Positions 1-9,893 of a DNA stretch of 64,000 nt are shown in pieces. The notes under the pieces are model-generated. The model was given only the letters and a program-made list of their open reading frames with translations, did not search any database and was not told the origin of the DNA. How positions within the stretch are numbered: the stretch's first letter is position 1; the number at the start of each line of letters is the position of its first letter. This stretch comes from Candidatus Desulfovibrio trichonymphae (GTDB taxonomy: Bacteria; Desulfobacterota; Desulfovibrionia; Desulfovibrionales; Desulfovibrionaceae). The position numbers were made by a program, and so were the translations under genes. Location of the stretch: assembly GCF_002355955.1 (NCBI RefSeq), contig NZ_AP017368.1, positions 62,001 through 126,000 of the forward strand. The letters run 5' to 3'.

Positions 1-926
1 TGCGGGGAATGCACCATACGGCCGGCGCGCCATTCATGCCAGAATGCCTGGGAGACCTTATCGCGGGGGCCGAGTTCCATGAACTTGGGTTTCGGCTGCC
101 CGAGCGGCGTTTCCGGCCCAAGGCCGTAATCCTGCAAATAGCGGTATCCGTCCTTGTTCAGCAGCACGCCGCCTTCACCGCGGCTTGCCTCGGTAATCAG
201 AATGCCGGAACCGGGCAGCCCCGTGGGGTGGTACTGCACAAATTCCATATCGCGCAGGGCGACGCCGTGGCGATAGGCAATGCCCATGCCCTCGCCGGTG
301 ACGACACTTGCGTTTGTGTTGTATCTGTAGACCCGCCCCGCCCCGCCGGTGGCGAACACCACAGCGCCGGCGCGCACCTGCACAAGTTCCCCTTCAAGCA
401 TATTGAGCACGACAACGCCGGCGACGCGGCCGTCGTCCACCAGAATATCCAGCACAAAGTGCTCGTCCAGACGGCGTATCTGCGGATATTTCAGGGAAGT
501 CTGAAACAGGGTGTGCAGAATGTGAAAACCGGTTTTGTCCGCCGCGAACCAAGTGCGGGCCACTTTCATGCCGCCGAAATTGCGCACGTTGATACTGCCG
601 TCCGGTTTGCGGCTCCAGGGGCATCCCCACTGCTCCAGTTGAATCATCTCGTGCGGACACTGCTGGACAAAGTATTCCACCACATCCTGATCACAAAGCC
701 AGTCGCCGCCTGAAACCGTGTCATTGAAATGCAGTTCCAGGGAATCGGTCTCCTGCCTGACGGCCGCTGAACCTCCTTCCGCCGCCACTGTATGACTGCG
801 CATTGGATAGACTTTTGAAATCAGCGCAACAGTGAAGTCGGGATTATTCTTTGCCGCCTCAATGGCGGCACGAATGCCGGCGCCGCCGGCGCCCACAATA
901 GCTATATCGACAGTAATGGTTTGCAC
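1..926 (-). CDS. frdA: Fumarate reductase flavoprotein subunit (3' end outside window)
   Basis: The first 308 residues of a fumarate reductase/succinate dehydrogenase flavoprotein are encoded from a GTG at 926, preceded by a GGAGG box. The N-terminus has the dinucleotide-binding fold (AIVGAGGAG) and the [11 protein letters not shown] segment whose His carries covalent FAD in the family. Further on are [19 protein letters not shown] and [16 protein letters not shown], the last holding the catalytic Arg region. The wording is closer to E. coli FrdA (quinol:fumarate reductase) than I would expect for a generic SdhA. It is the last gene seen in a minus-strand run with fumarase, a dicarboxylate carrier and a LarA homologue, so it probably reduces fumarate at the cytoplasmic membrane. 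The iron-sulfur and membrane subunits would lie outside the window. Confidence 0.93.
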   Translation of the reverse strand, partial: MQTITVDIAIVGAGGAGIRAAIEAAKNNPDFTVALISKVYPMRSHTVAAEGGSAAVRQETDSLELHFNDTVSGGDWLCDQDVVEYFVQQCPHEMIQLEQWGCPWSRKPDGSINVRNFGGMKVARTWFAADKTGFHILHTLFQTSLKYPQIRRLDEHFVLDILVDDGRVAGVVVLNMLEGELVQVRAGAVVFATGGAGRVYRYNTNASVVTGEGMGIAYRHGVALRDMEFVQYHPTGLPGSGILITEASRGEGGVLLNKDGYRYLQDYGLGPETPLGQPKPKFMELGPRDKVSQAFWHEWRAGRMVHSP

Positions 927-959
927 TCTCAAAACCTCCAGAAAAAAAAGGTTGAGAAA

Positions 960-2273
960 TCAGACTGAAACAAAAGGGTTTGGGCCAATAATGTCCTCCT
1001 TCTTATTTGCTTCACCGTCCACCGGCAGGGCCAGCGAACCGTCAGGCAGATAGGCCCACGACGCGTCCGTACCATACTTTGCAATAACGGCATCCACTGC
1101 CGCCTGCACGTTAGCGATTTTTTTTGTCCATATAAACGAGCTTTCATCCGCAGTCAGCGAAGACACCAGATACACTTCCTTTTCATTGGCAACCTTGGCA
1201 AAGCCATAAGCCTTGTGCCCGCCCAGCACAAAGTCGGCCTTGATTGCCCGCATGACTTTCGCCGGTTCCCAGCGACGGCGAATCCATTCTTCAAAAACGT
1301 CTTCTCCAAAGCCGTCCGGGCATTCAGCTGCGAGGATAATGGCCCCGTCTGAGCGGGTGATACGGTCGGCGTGGTCCAGCGCCTTCTGGGCCTGATACAC
1401 GTTGATGTCGCGCGGGCGCCCGCCGGCACAGGTGACGGCTATATCCACCTGCCTGTCAAAAGGAGCTTCATACATGGAAGCGGAAACGTCAACAGCCTTG
1501 CGCCATGCCGCATGCACCTCGCCCGCCGCGACAAAGACGACTTCCTTTGCTTCGTTCGTGACCACGTTCAGGATAAAATCTACCCCCACCTGTTGGGCCG
1601 CCTCAATCATCTCGTTGCTCACCGGGTTTTTGTCTATGGGGGGCAAGGCATCCATGATTTCCACCATGCGCGCATGGTTTTTTTCCACCGTGCCCTTGGC
1701 GGCGAGCCCCGGCAGAATGGATTTGCGGCCGCCGGAATATCCTGCAAAATAGTGGGGCATGACCACGCCCAAGGTGATGAGAAAATCGGCCTCAACAGCC
1801 ATGCGGTTCACAATGAACTCATAGCCTGATTTAAAAACGCTCAGTTTGACAAGGTTGGCTTCGTCGAAAGCGTTATGATTGATTATTTTAAAACGGCGCG
1901 TGATTTCCTCGCCATAGACCTCAAGGTTCTGTGCGTCGGTATGCGGCGCGTGGATACCGGTGGCGATGAGCAATGTAACCTGCTCATCCTTGATGCTGGC
2001 CTCGGCGAAAATCTCCAGCAAAGGCGGAAAAAGAACATCATACGGCGTGGGGCGGGTGATGTCGTTCACTACAACAATCACGGTTTGAGGTTTTTTTGCG
2101 CGCAACATGTCCAGCAGGGCGCGCGTACCGACAGGCTTCCTCAACACGCGCCGAGTTTCGCCGAGAGGGTCTGCCAGCCCTTTTTTGCTGCAGGGCTTGA
2201 TGATTGCCGGTTTGATATTGTCGGGCAGGGTGAAAGACAATCTGGATGTGCCGTAAGCCAGTTCGTATTGCAT
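960..2273 (-). CDS. larA: LarA-family nickel-pincer 2-hydroxyacid racemase (possible malate racemase)
   Basis: The 437-residue protein belongs to the lactate racemase LarA family (DUF2088), whose members use a nickel-pincer nucleotide to racemise or epimerise 2-hydroxyacids. The key residues fall at the same numbers as in Lactiplantibacillus plantarum LarA: Arg74 in NDITRP, His108 in TGIHAPH, His174 in MPHYFAGYSGGRK, Lys184 (the residue that carries the cofactor) and His200 in EKNHARM. A later VYQAQK segment fits the substrate-binding Tyr/Gln/Lys. It is therefore predicted active. It sits between a C4-dicarboxylate carrier and frdA and downstream of fumarase, so malate is a more likely substrate than lactate; this is inference. 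No larB, larC or larE cofactor genes are in the window. Confidence 0.88.
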   Translation of the reverse strand: MQYELAYGTSRLSFTLPDNIKPAIIKPCSKKGLADPLGETRRVLRKPVGTRALLDMLRAKKPQTVIVVVNDITRPTPYDVLFPPLLEIFAEASIKDEQVTLLIATGIHAPHTDAQNLEVYGEEITRRFKIINHNAFDEANLVKLSVFKSGYEFIVNRMAVEADFLITLGVVMPHYFAGYSGGRKSILPGLAAKGTVEKNHARMVEIMDALPPIDKNPVSNEMIEAAQQVGVDFILNVVTNEAKEVVFVAAGEVHAAWRKAVDVSASMYEAPFDRQVDIAVTCAGGRPRDINVYQAQKALDHADRITRSDGAIILAAECPDGFGEDVFEEWIRRRWEPAKVMRAIKADFVLGGHKAYGFAKVANEKEVYLVSSLTADESSFIWTKKIANVQAAVDAVIAKYGTDASWAYLPDGSLALPVDGEANKKEDIIGPNPFVSV

Positions 2274-2333
2274 TGTTTTTCACTCTTTATGCGATTACCA
2301 TTCAGGGAGGCGGCGGATCGGGCAAGCGCCGCG

Positions 2334-3779
2334 TTACAATATTTTCGGGAACCAGAACATGGCAAACACGGCGTACACGGCAAAAAAGATGAAGCCGTAG
2401 ACAGAGCCGAAAATCCAGAAGGTTTTTTTCTCAATGTAGCCGGTGTTGTAATACACCGGGCTCGGGCCGGTGCCGTAAGGCGTGAGTATTCCCATAATGC
2501 CGAGGCATCCGGCAAGCATCATGCCCAGAAGGCGGATGTCCACGCCAGGCACGGCAGCGCCGGTGGCCAGCAGCACGGGCATAAGCGCTGTTGTGTGTGC
2601 CGTGAGGCTGGCAAAGAAATAGTGGGAGAAGTAAAAGAGCGCCATAAGTCCAAAAAGAACGACAAAGGGACTCGATCCGGCAAGATAGTGCGCGAAGATC
2701 GCTCCCAGCCACTTGAGGAAGCCGACTTTTTCGAGACCGGATGCCATGGCCACCAGTGTGGCAAACCAGGTGAGGGTGTTCCAGGCGCTTTTGTTGGAAA
2801 TAACATCGTTCCAGTTGATGACGTCGAAAATAACCATCAGGCAGAGCACCACCAAGGCCACCATAGTGGCGTTGAGAAGCTTGCTTCCGAAAATCCACAG
2901 CACCAGCGCAATGAAGGCCATTATGGCCATCATAATTTCCTGCCGCGTGATAGGGCCGATCTTTTCCAGTTCGCCGCCGGCCCATTTGGGAGTTTCGGCA
3001 AAGGTCTTTTGGGTCGGCGGATAAATAACATAGGTGAGAAGCGGAACCAGTATGAACAGGATAACGCCCGCGGGCAGCATGCACCAGAACCAGTCCATCC
3101 AGGTTATGGACACGGCGGCGGCGTCCACGCCCGGCGTCTTGCCGATAAGCGACAGGGCCAGCAGGTTCGGGGCGAGCCCTGTGAAAAACATGGAAGATGT
3201 GACGGAAGTAGTGGCAATACAAATCCACATGAGATAGGCGCCGATTTTGCGCGGTTCGTTTTCCGGAAAGGAGCCGTACATGGGCGGAATGTTTTTGACA
3301 ACAGGATAGACGGAGCCGGCGCTGCGCGCGGTGTTGGAGGGGATAAAAGGCGCCAGAACCAAATCCGCGAGGGCTGTGGCGAAGCCCAGCCCGAGGGCCT
3401 TGCCGCCGAGCTTTTTCATGAGAAGCAGGGCAATGCGTTTGCCGAGACCTGTTTTTTCATAGCCCATGGCGAACATGTAGGCAACGAAAATGAGCCACAC
3501 TGTGCTGTCGACAAAACCAGACAGCGTGAAGCCCAAGGATTGGCCGAGCGTGGCCACTTTGCCGTTCGGCCCGGGGACAAGACGCAAGGCGCCGGCCAAG
3601 GTACAGCCGATGAGGCCGACGGCCGAGTTCGGCAATGGTTCCAGAATCAAGGCGAGAATCACGCCCAGAAATATGCCCAGATAGCGCATGGCGTTTGCCG
3701 TGAGGCCGTCCGGCACCGGCAACAGCCATATAATCACCGTGACAGCAATAGGCAGAATAGCTTTCATTTTGTTGTTCAT
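2334..3779 (-). CDS. DASS-family dicarboxylate/tricarboxylate carrier
   Basis: A polytopic inner-membrane carrier of 481 residues from the divalent anion:sodium symporter family, of the CitT/TtdT/SODiT branch that exchanges citrate, tartrate, malate or 2-oxoglutarate for succinate. Hydrophobic segments run almost throughout. The first SNT substrate motif is visible in IPSNTARSAGSVYP and the second half carries LTPYGTGPSPVYYNTGY. I use the ATG at 3779, five bases after a GGAG, rather than the in-frame GTG two codons upstream. It lies between the fumarase and larA genes on the same strand. It probably imports malate (or fumarate or citrate) in exchange for the succinate made by FrdA. Substrate and exchange mode are inferred from context. 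Confidence 0.9.
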   Translation of the reverse strand: MNNKMKAILPIAVTVIIWLLPVPDGLTANAMRYLGIFLGVILALILEPLPNSAVGLIGCTLAGALRLVPGPNGKVATLGQSLGFTLSGFVDSTVWLIFVAYMFAMGYEKTGLGKRIALLLMKKLGGKALGLGFATALADLVLAPFIPSNTARSAGSVYPVVKNIPPMYGSFPENEPRKIGAYLMWICIATTSVTSSMFFTGLAPNLLALSLIGKTPGVDAAAVSITWMDWFWCMLPAGVILFILVPLLTYVIYPPTQKTFAETPKWAGGELEKIGPITRQEIMMAIMAFIALVLWIFGSKLLNATMVALVVLCLMVIFDVINWNDVISNKSAWNTLTWFATLVAMASGLEKVGFLKWLGAIFAHYLAGSSPFVVLFGLMALFYFSHYFFASLTAHTTALMPVLLATGAAVPGVDIRLLGMMLAGCLGIMGILTPYGTGPSPVYYNTGYIEKKTFWIFGSVYGFIFFAVYAVFAMFWFPKIL

Positions 3780-3812
3780 AGGCACTCCGGTTAAAATAAT
3801 GTTGTCTGCAGA

Positions 3813-4370
3813 CTAGATCTCCTGATACGGAGCCTGCCCCTGCGTATAATAATTATTCCCTTCGGAATCAATGACAACAATAGCTGGAAAATCAACAACT
3901 TCCATTGCCGCGACAGCTTCAGGTCCCAGTTCTTCATATGCGAGCACGGTATATTTTTTGATGGATCGGGCAATGAGCGCTCCAACGCCGCCCACGGCGG
4001 CAAGATAGGGTACACCGTATTTTTTCATGGCTTCAACGACTTCCGGCTTGCGATATCCTTTGCCTATCATGCCCTTGAGCCCCTGCCCCATAAGAGTTGG
4101 GGTGTAGGCGTCCATGCGTCCCGATGTCGTCGGCCCGGCGGATCCGATGGGGTGCCCCGGTTTGGCGGGCGTGGGGCCGACATAGTAGACAACGGCGCCT
4201 TTTAGATCCACCGGCAGCTTTTCGCCGCGCTGCAGAGTTTCAACAAGTCGTTTGTGTGCGGCGTCTCGGGCGGCAATAATGGTGCCGGTCACAAGCACGC
4301 TGTCGCCAGCGCGCAGGGAACGGGCGGTGGCGTCGTCGAAAGGAGCGGTGATTCGTTTTGGTTGTGACAT
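3813..4370 (-). CDS. fumB: Class I fumarate hydratase, beta (C-terminal) subunit
   Basis: The 185-residue protein is the beta half of a two-subunit iron-sulfur fumarase (it also resembles tartrate dehydratase beta). Motifs include VYYVGPTPAKPGHPIGSAGPTTS with a GRMD just after, MIGKGYRKPEVVEAMKK and a C-terminal DSEGNNYY. The reading frame is open further upstream, but the ATG at 4370 with a GGAGG five bases ahead starts the recognised domain. It follows the alpha subunit by 10 bases, so the two are co-transcribed. Together they interconvert malate and fumarate in the cytoplasm, making the electron acceptor for the downstream frdA product. The gene symbol is by role only; naming of two-subunit fumarases varies. 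Confidence 0.92.
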   Translation of the reverse strand: MSQPKRITAPFDDATARSLRAGDSVLVTGTIIAARDAAHKRLVETLQRGEKLPVDLKGAVVYYVGPTPAKPGHPIGSAGPTTSGRMDAYTPTLMGQGLKGMIGKGYRKPEVVEAMKKYGVPYLAAVGGVGALIARSIKKYTVLAYEELGPEAVAAMEVVDFPAIVVIDSEGNNYYTQGQAPYQEI

Positions 4371-4380
4371 GGAGGCCTCC

Positions 4381-5226
4381 TTACAAAATGACTTCCGCAT
4401 GACGGGCGGCATTGCAGTTGATGTTGACGGCGACAGGCAGGCAGGCGATGTGGGTAGGATACCATTCCACATTGACCTTGATGGCCGTTGTTTTGCCGCC
4501 AAGGCCCGCTGGGCCTATTCCTGTTTTGTTGACAAGACCGAGCAGTTCTTCTTCGAGGGCCGCATAGCGGGGATCAGAATTTTTTGATTTGATGTCCCGC
4601 GCACAGGCCCGTTTGGCACAAAGGCAGGCTATTTCCATGTTGCCGCCTATGCCGACGCCGACGACCATGGGGGGGCAGGAGTTTGGCCCTGCCGCCTTGA
4701 CGGCCTCGATAACAACTTTCTTCATCCCCTCAATGCCGTCCGCGGGGACAAGCATTTTCAGCACGCCCTTGTTTTCCGAGCCTGCCCCCTTGGGGGCGAG
4801 ACGCAGACGCAGGGCGTCGCCCGGCACAATACGGATGTGGATAATAGCAGGGGTGTTGTCTTTGGTGTTTTTGCGTTCAAAAAGAGGCTCGGCAACGGCG
4901 GATTTACGCAAGTATCCGTCAACATAGCCCCGGCGCACGCCTTCATGGATTGCCGCTTCAAAGGCGCCGCCGCTGATGTGCACCTCTTGCCCGAGTTCGA
5001 CAAAGACAACGGCAAGGCCGGTATCCTGGCAGATAGGCATGGTTTCTTTGTGCGCGATATCGGCGTTTTCCACAAGCTGGCCGAGCACATCTCTCCCCAC
5101 CGGAGAGGGTTCGGTATCCAGCGCTTTTTTAAAACTGCCGTAAACATCATCAGGTAAAATACAGTTTGCCTTGATTGCCAGTTCGGCAACCGCTTTTGTA
5201 ATGGCCTTGGACGTTATCTCCCGCAT
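4381..5226 (-). CDS. fumA: Class I fumarate hydratase, alpha (N-terminal) subunit
   Basis: This 281-residue protein is the alpha subunit of the oxygen-sensitive [4Fe-4S] fumarase. Three cysteines placed as cluster ligands are visible: Cys66 in PICQDTG, Cys184 in NSCPPMVVGVGIGG and Cys271 in NINCNAARH. The start ATG at 5226 follows GGGAGGA. It is the first gene of the minus-strand series fumA-fumB-carrier-larA-frdA, whose intercistronic gaps are all short. The encoded reaction is malate to fumarate plus water. The Desulfovibrio setting and the frdA neighbour argue for running in the dehydrating direction to feed fumarate respiration. Confidence 0.93.
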   Translation of the reverse strand: MREITSKAITKAVAELAIKANCILPDDVYGSFKKALDTEPSPVGRDVLGQLVENADIAHKETMPICQDTGLAVVFVELGQEVHISGGAFEAAIHEGVRRGYVDGYLRKSAVAEPLFERKNTKDNTPAIIHIRIVPGDALRLRLAPKGAGSENKGVLKMLVPADGIEGMKKVVIEAVKAAGPNSCPPMVVGVGIGGNMEIACLCAKRACARDIKSKNSDPRYAALEEELLGLVNKTGIGPAGLGGKTTAIKVNVEWYPTHIACLPVAVNINCNAARHAEVIL

Positions 5227-5265
5227 GGTGGCTTCCTCCCTGACAGCATGGGCTATCGGCTATAC

Positions 5266-5326
5266 GGACATATGTTGAAATACAGCATATTTTTTATGAC
5301 TATAAAAAAAACCCGGCAACATGTCC
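5266..5326. promoter_or_regulatory. Spaced inverted repeat ahead of the fumarase operon
   Basis: GGACATATGTTG (5266-5277) is mirrored by CAACATGTCC (5317-5326) across an AT-rich spacer. The pair lies 40-100 bases upstream of the fumA start, where a promoter and operator are expected. The arms match over ten bases if a two-base AT insertion is allowed in the left one. It could be two operator half-sites or a long-range stem. No convincing -35/-10 pair was identified. Confidence 0.35.
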
Positions 5327-5379
5327 ATAGATTTCGAACACGCTTCGGCAATTAAAAATTATTTTGTCAGTAGACATTG

Positions 5380-8300
5380 TCAGACATAACGTTTGCGCAG
5401 CAGGGAGAAGGTCAGCATGAGTTTATACGCTGCGGGCAGAATAAACATGGAAAGCATGGAGGCGCTTATCATGCCGCCGAACATGGGTGCCGCGATGCGC
5501 GTCATGATTTCGTAACCCGTGCCGGTGCTCCAGAAAATGGGCAGCAGGCCAGCAATCGTGGTGATGACCGTCATGGCCTTCGGTCTTACCCGCAGCACGG
5601 CCCCGTGGTGGATGGCTCTGTCAATCTCCTGTATTGTCGCCGTGTCGGGAGAATGCAGCCCCGACGAGTCCTGTACGGCATGTTTCAGATAAACAAGCAT
5701 GACCACACCGAACTCCGCCGCCAGACCTGCCAGGGCGATGAAGCCGACGCCGGAAGCCACGGACATGGCGTAGTCCTGCATATACATGAACCATATGCCC
5801 CCCACCAGCGAAAAGGGCAGGCACAGCATGATGACCAGCGATTCCTTCACGCTTCTGAATTCCAGATAGAGCAGCATAAAAATAATCAGCAGCGCGGCCG
5901 GAACCATGAGCGCAAGGCGCGCGTTGGCCCGTTCCATCATTTCATACTGGCCGGTGAAGGAGCAGCTTATGCCGGCCGGCAATGTCGCCTGCTCGCGTAT
6001 GGCCATGTCAAGATCGCGTACCACGGAAAGCATGTCGCGTCCCCTGGAATCAATGTACACCCAGCTTGTCAGACGCCCCTGTTCGCTTTTCAGCATGGTC
6101 GGACCGGAAATCATTTTGATGTCGGTCACATCGCCTAATGTCGCCTGCCGCCCCGTAGGCGTCAATATGGGCATAGCGCGCAGCGCGGCCACACTGTCAC
6201 GGTATGACTGCTGATACCGCAGGTTAATGGGATACCGCGCGAGGCCCTCCACGGTCTCTCCGATATTTTCACCACCCACAGCCGAAGAGACGAAAAGATG
6301 CACATCCGCCACGTTCATGCCGTAACGAGCGGCATGTTCGCGCTTGACCTCAATGTTCACATACCTGCCGCCGGTCAGATCCTCGGCCAGGGCGGTGACG
6401 ACGCCGGGCACGGTTTTGGCGATATTCTGGACAGCGACGGCCGCTTCTGCGATTTTGGCCATATCCGCGCCGGAGACCTTGACCGCTATGGGACTTTTGA
6501 CCCCGGTGGAAGTCATGTCAATACGGTTGCGTATGGGCGGCACCCACAAATTGGCAACGCCGGGCAGACGTACCGCGGCGTCAAGCTCATCAATAATCTT
6601 CTCCGGCGTCATGCCTTTACGCCATTCCTTTTCCGGCTTCAGCCGAATACTTGTCTCCAGCATTTCCATGGCAGCAGGGTCTGTGGCCGTCTCAGCCCGT
6701 CCCGCTTTGCCGAATACGCCGGCTACTTCCGGCACCGTCATGATGAGTTTGTCTGTTGTCTGGAGGATGGCGGTCACCTCTCCGACGGCTATGCCCGGCA
6801 GAGTGGAGGGCATGTACAGAATGTCCCCCTCGTCCATGCGGGGCAAAAATTCTCCGCCGAGCCGCGAGAGAGGCCAGAGAGCGGACAAGAACGCCAGCAG
6901 CGCGACTGCCAGCGTGGTTTTTGGCCGGCGCAGCACAATGGTGATGGCCGGATGATATATGGCTATGAGAAAACGGCTTATGGGGTTGCTCTCTTCAGAT
7001 GGAATTCTGCCGCGCACCCACAGGCCGGTCAGGACAGGTATGACCGTCACGGAGAGGAGCGCAGCCCCGCCCATAGCGTATAATTTTGTGAGCGCCAGAG
7101 GTCTGAAAAGTCTCCCTTCCTGTCCTTCAAGCGCAAATACGGGAATAAATGACAGCGTGATGATTAAAAGGCTGACAAACAGGGCCGGCCCCAGCTGCAC
7201 CGCCGCTTCCGTTATGATTTTCCAACGCTGCTCGTCCGTCAGTGAAGCGCCGGGCGAATCCTTTTTCCATTGCTCCAGCTTTTGGTGCGTGTTTTCAACC
7301 ATAACCACCGAAGCGTCCACCATTGCGCCCACGGCAATGGCAATGCCGCCCAGGGACATGATGTTGGCGCTGACGCCCTGATAATACATGATGATAAAGG
7401 AGATGAAGAGGGCCAGAGGCAGAGAGAGAACAGCCACCATGGCCGAGCGCAGATGCAGGAGAAACAGGGCGCAGACAATTGCCACAACGATGAATTCTTC
7501 CCGCAGGTTTGAAGTGAGGTGCGCCACGGCCCGTTCTATAAGCCCGCTGCGGTCGTATGTTGTGATGATTTCCACGCCTTCCGGCAGACTGCGCTTCAGC
7601 CTCTCCAGTGCAATCTTCACATCCCCGATCACCTTGCGCGCGTTTTTTGCGGAGCGCATGATCACAATGCCGCCCGCGACTTCCCCTTCGCCGTCCAGTT
7701 CCGCTATTCCCCGACGCATTTCCGGGCCAAGCCGTGTGGCCGCCACATCCTTGAGATAGACAGGGGTGCCGTCTTCTGATGTTTTTAATACAATTTTTTT
7801 AAAATCATCAATATGCTGCAGATAACCTCCGACCCGAATCATATATTCCGCCTCAGCCTGTTCAATAACAGAACCGCCGCTTTCTTGATTGGACCCGCCC
7901 ACCGCCGATTTAATGGCGGACAGGGTAACGCCGTACTGCGCCATTTTCACAGGGTCGGCCGCGATCTGATATTGTTTGACCATGCCTCCCACTGAAGCCA
8001 CTTCCGCCACGCCCGGCACGGCACTCAGTTCGAATTTGAGCAGCCAGTCCTGAATGGAGCGCAGTTCTGAGATATCGTGCCTGCCGCTTCTGTCGACAAG
8101 AGCGTATTCAAAAATCCACCCCACGCCAGTGGCGTCCGGGCCAAGGGCCGGGCTGACCCCGGCCGGAAGCCTGCCCTGCGTCTGATTCAGATATTCCAAC
8201 ACCCTGCTGCGCGCCCAGTACAGATCTGTTCCGTCTTCAAATATGACGTACACGAAAGAGTCGCCGAAGGACGAATAGCCGCGCACGCTTTTTGCGCCGG

Positions 8301-8529
8301 GCACTGAAAGCATGGCTGTGGTCAGCGGATAGGTGACCTGATTTTCAATCAGTTGCGGCGCCTTGCCCGGGTACGGCGTTCTGATGACAACCTGCGTGTC
8401 GGAAAGATCCGGCAGGGCGTCCACAGGCGTGTGGCGTATGGCCCATATCCCCCATACACTGAGTATTGCGGCTCCGATCAGCACAAAAAAGCGGTTGTTC
8501 ATGCAGGAACGGATAACGGAAGCAATCAT
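5380..8529 (-). CDS. cusA: Copper/silver RND efflux pump, inner-membrane subunit CusA
   Basis: A 1049-residue heavy-metal-efflux RND transporter with the usual two-fold repeat of transmembrane and periplasmic porter domains. The metal-selective methionines of E. coli CusA are kept at identical numbers: Met573 (LYMPSTLPG), Met623 (MEMLETS) and Met672 (RIDMTSTG). This assigns it to Cu(I)/Ag(I) rather than the Co/Zn/Cd branch. The proton-relay region [13 protein letters not shown] is also present in the first membrane bundle. The gene ends a cusC-F-B-A order identical to the E. coli operon. The pump takes metal from the periplasm or cytoplasm, driven by proton motive force, and passes it through CusB and CusC. 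Start at 8529; a weak AAAGG lies 12 bases ahead. Confidence 0.96.
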   Translation of the reverse strand: MIASVIRSCMNNRFFVLIGAAILSVWGIWAIRHTPVDALPDLSDTQVVIRTPYPGKAPQLIENQVTYPLTTAMLSVPGAKSVRGYSSFGDSFVYVIFEDGTDLYWARSRVLEYLNQTQGRLPAGVSPALGPDATGVGWIFEYALVDRSGRHDISELRSIQDWLLKFELSAVPGVAEVASVGGMVKQYQIAADPVKMAQYGVTLSAIKSAVGGSNQESGGSVIEQAEAEYMIRVGGYLQHIDDFKKIVLKTSEDGTPVYLKDVAATRLGPEMRRGIAELDGEGEVAGGIVIMRSAKNARKVIGDVKIALERLKRSLPEGVEIITTYDRSGLIERAVAHLTSNLREEFIVVAIVCALFLLHLRSAMVAVLSLPLALFISFIIMYYQGVSANIMSLGGIAIAVGAMVDASVVMVENTHQKLEQWKKDSPGASLTDEQRWKIITEAAVQLGPALFVSLLIITLSFIPVFALEGQEGRLFRPLALTKLYAMGGAALLSVTVIPVLTGLWVRGRIPSEESNPISRFLIAIYHPAITIVLRRPKTTLAVALLAFLSALWPLSRLGGEFLPRMDEGDILYMPSTLPGIAVGEVTAILQTTDKLIMTVPEVAGVFGKAGRAETATDPAAMEMLETSIRLKPEKEWRKGMTPEKIIDELDAAVRLPGVANLWVPPIRNRIDMTSTGVKSPIAVKVSGADMAKIAEAAVAVQNIAKTVPGVVTALAEDLTGGRYVNIEVKREHAARYGMNVADVHLFVSSAVGGENIGETVEGLARYPINLRYQQSYRDSVAALRAMPILTPTGRQATLGDVTDIKMISGPTMLKSEQGRLTSWVYIDSRGRDMLSVVRDLDMAIREQATLPAGISCSFTGQYEMMERANARLALMVPAALLIIFMLLYLEFRSVKESLVIMLCLPFSLVGGIWFMYMQDYAMSVASGVGFIALAGLAAEFGVVMLVYLKHAVQDSSGLHSPDTATIQEIDRAIHHGAVLRVRPKAMTVITTIAGLLPIFWSTGTGYEIMTRIAAPMFGGMISASMLSMFILPAAYKLMLTFSLLRKRYV

Positions 8530-8561
8530 GACGCACCGGCCTTTTCAATAAGTTTGCAGTT

Positions 8562-9815
8562 TTAGTGCCCGGCATGTTCCGCCGCGCCGGATGCCGCGTT
8601 TTTGCGCATCCTGCCCAGAGCGGCGCGCAGATTTGCCTCGGAGTCAATAAGGAAGATGCCGGAAACAACCACCTCGTCACCGGCTTCAACGCCGGAGGCA
8701 ATGGCCGTCATTTCCCCTGAGGAACGTAAAACCCGCACCAGTTTCGGAACAAAGGAACCGTCGGACGCCCGCGTGACGACGCGCTGCTCGTCGCCTAGAT
8801 CAATGAGGCTTTGTGTGGGGATGAGCAGTGCCTCCTCCCCGCTGGCGCGCAGGCGTATGTATGCTGTCATGCCTGGCCTGAGCATGCCTTCCTCATTGGC
8901 GACGCTGACGCGCAGCGGCACTGTGCGCGTTGCCTGATCGGCTTTGGAGAGCAGCGTGAAGGAATCGGCGTGGAAAACTTTTTCAGGATACGCCTGAACG
9001 GTGACGCGTATCCTGCTGCGCCCGCTCACCAGATGGATGTCGCTTTCAGGCACGTCGGCCGTGACCCATACCGGATTTGTTCCCTGTATGGTTGCGATGG
9101 TCATGTTTTTGTTGACGTTCATGCCGGGGTAAACGTCAAGCCCGGTAATAACGCCGGCAACCGGGGCTTTCAGCATCATGCGGGTTTGTACCCGGCCTGT
9201 TTTGTCAACCGCGGCAAGCATTTCTTCGGGCATCCCGGTGAGGCGCATTCTTTCGCGCACGCCGCTCACAATCTGCGCGTCGGCCTGCTGGCTTTTCAGC
9301 AGCAGATATTCGCTCTGGTCGGAAGCCCAGGCCGGAACCGTGATTTCCGCCAGAACTTCTCCCCGCTGTATGAGATTCCCCACGGCGAAAGAACGGATTG
9401 TTTCCACAAAGCCTTCCGCGCGCGGCTGAACCTTGGCAAGCTGATAATCATTGTATTCCACATTGGCGGGTATGTCGCGCGCGAACGACAGTGCGCCGCG
9501 CTGCACTGTCGCGGTGCGTACGCCGAGGTTCTGCACCTGGGCCGGGTCAATGCGTATGCCTGTTCCGTCTCCGCCGTCGGCGTAACGCGGAACCAGATCC
9601 ATATCCATAAACGGAGATTTGCCGGGTTTGTCAAAATGGGTGCCCGGATACATGGGATCATACCAGTACAGAACCTTCCGTTCCTGCGCCTCCTCCTCCT
9701 TTTGCGCGGCGCCTGAGATGGCATCCGTCGTTTTGTGTGGCCCCGCCAGGCCATAGCCCAGAACGGCTCCCACTGAAAGGCACGTCAGAAACAAAAGTAT
9801 GCTTTTAGGCGACAT
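8562..9815 (-). CDS. cusB: Copper/silver efflux membrane-fusion protein CusB
   Basis: A 417-residue periplasmic adaptor of the HlyD/RND type, anchored by an N-terminal hydrophobic segment (residues 1-25). Residues about 50-85 form the CusB metal-binding hook (WYDPMYPGTHFDKPGKSP, then FMDMDLVPRYAD) with its methionines. After that come barrel-sandwich and alpha-hairpin regions and the beta-barrel domains. The C-terminus is His-rich (EHAGH). The start at 9815 has an AAGGAGG box six bases upstream. The gene lies 32 bases ahead of cusA and follows cusF after a small intercistronic hairpin. Its role is to join CusA to the outer-membrane channel and to accept metal from CusF. Confidence 0.94.
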   Translation of the reverse strand: MSPKSILLFLTCLSVGAVLGYGLAGPHKTTDAISGAAQKEEEAQERKVLYWYDPMYPGTHFDKPGKSPFMDMDLVPRYADGGDGTGIRIDPAQVQNLGVRTATVQRGALSFARDIPANVEYNDYQLAKVQPRAEGFVETIRSFAVGNLIQRGEVLAEITVPAWASDQSEYLLLKSQQADAQIVSGVRERMRLTGMPEEMLAAVDKTGRVQTRMMLKAPVAGVITGLDVYPGMNVNKNMTIATIQGTNPVWVTADVPESDIHLVSGRSRIRVTVQAYPEKVFHADSFTLLSKADQATRTVPLRVSVANEEGMLRPGMTAYIRLRASGEEALLIPTQSLIDLGDEQRVVTRASDGSFVPKLVRVLRSSGEMTAIASGVEAGDEVVVSGIFLIDSEANLRAALGRMRKNAASGAAEHAGH

Positions 9816-9840
9816 GGCTGCCCTCCTTGCTGCCGCTCCG

Positions 9841-9865
9841 CATCCGGCGGCACAGCCGCCGGATG
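9841..9865. other. Perfect 11-bp hairpin between cusF and cusB
   Basis: CATCCGGCGGC and GCCGCCGGATG pair perfectly around a three-base loop, in the gap between the cusF stop and the cusB start. There is no T-run after it on either strand, so it is not a classical terminator. It may protect or process the polycistronic message and so set the cusF to cusBA ratio (inference). Confidence 0.6.
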
Positions 9866-9893
9866 GCGCGAGCCGTTGGAACGGATGTGGTGA

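Noticed and set aside
1875-3794. A 639-codon open frame on the plus strand
   Set aside because: It is antisense to the LarA and carrier genes, is His/Gly/Arg-rich with no family likeness, and has no ribosome site. It mirrors codon bias of the real genes.
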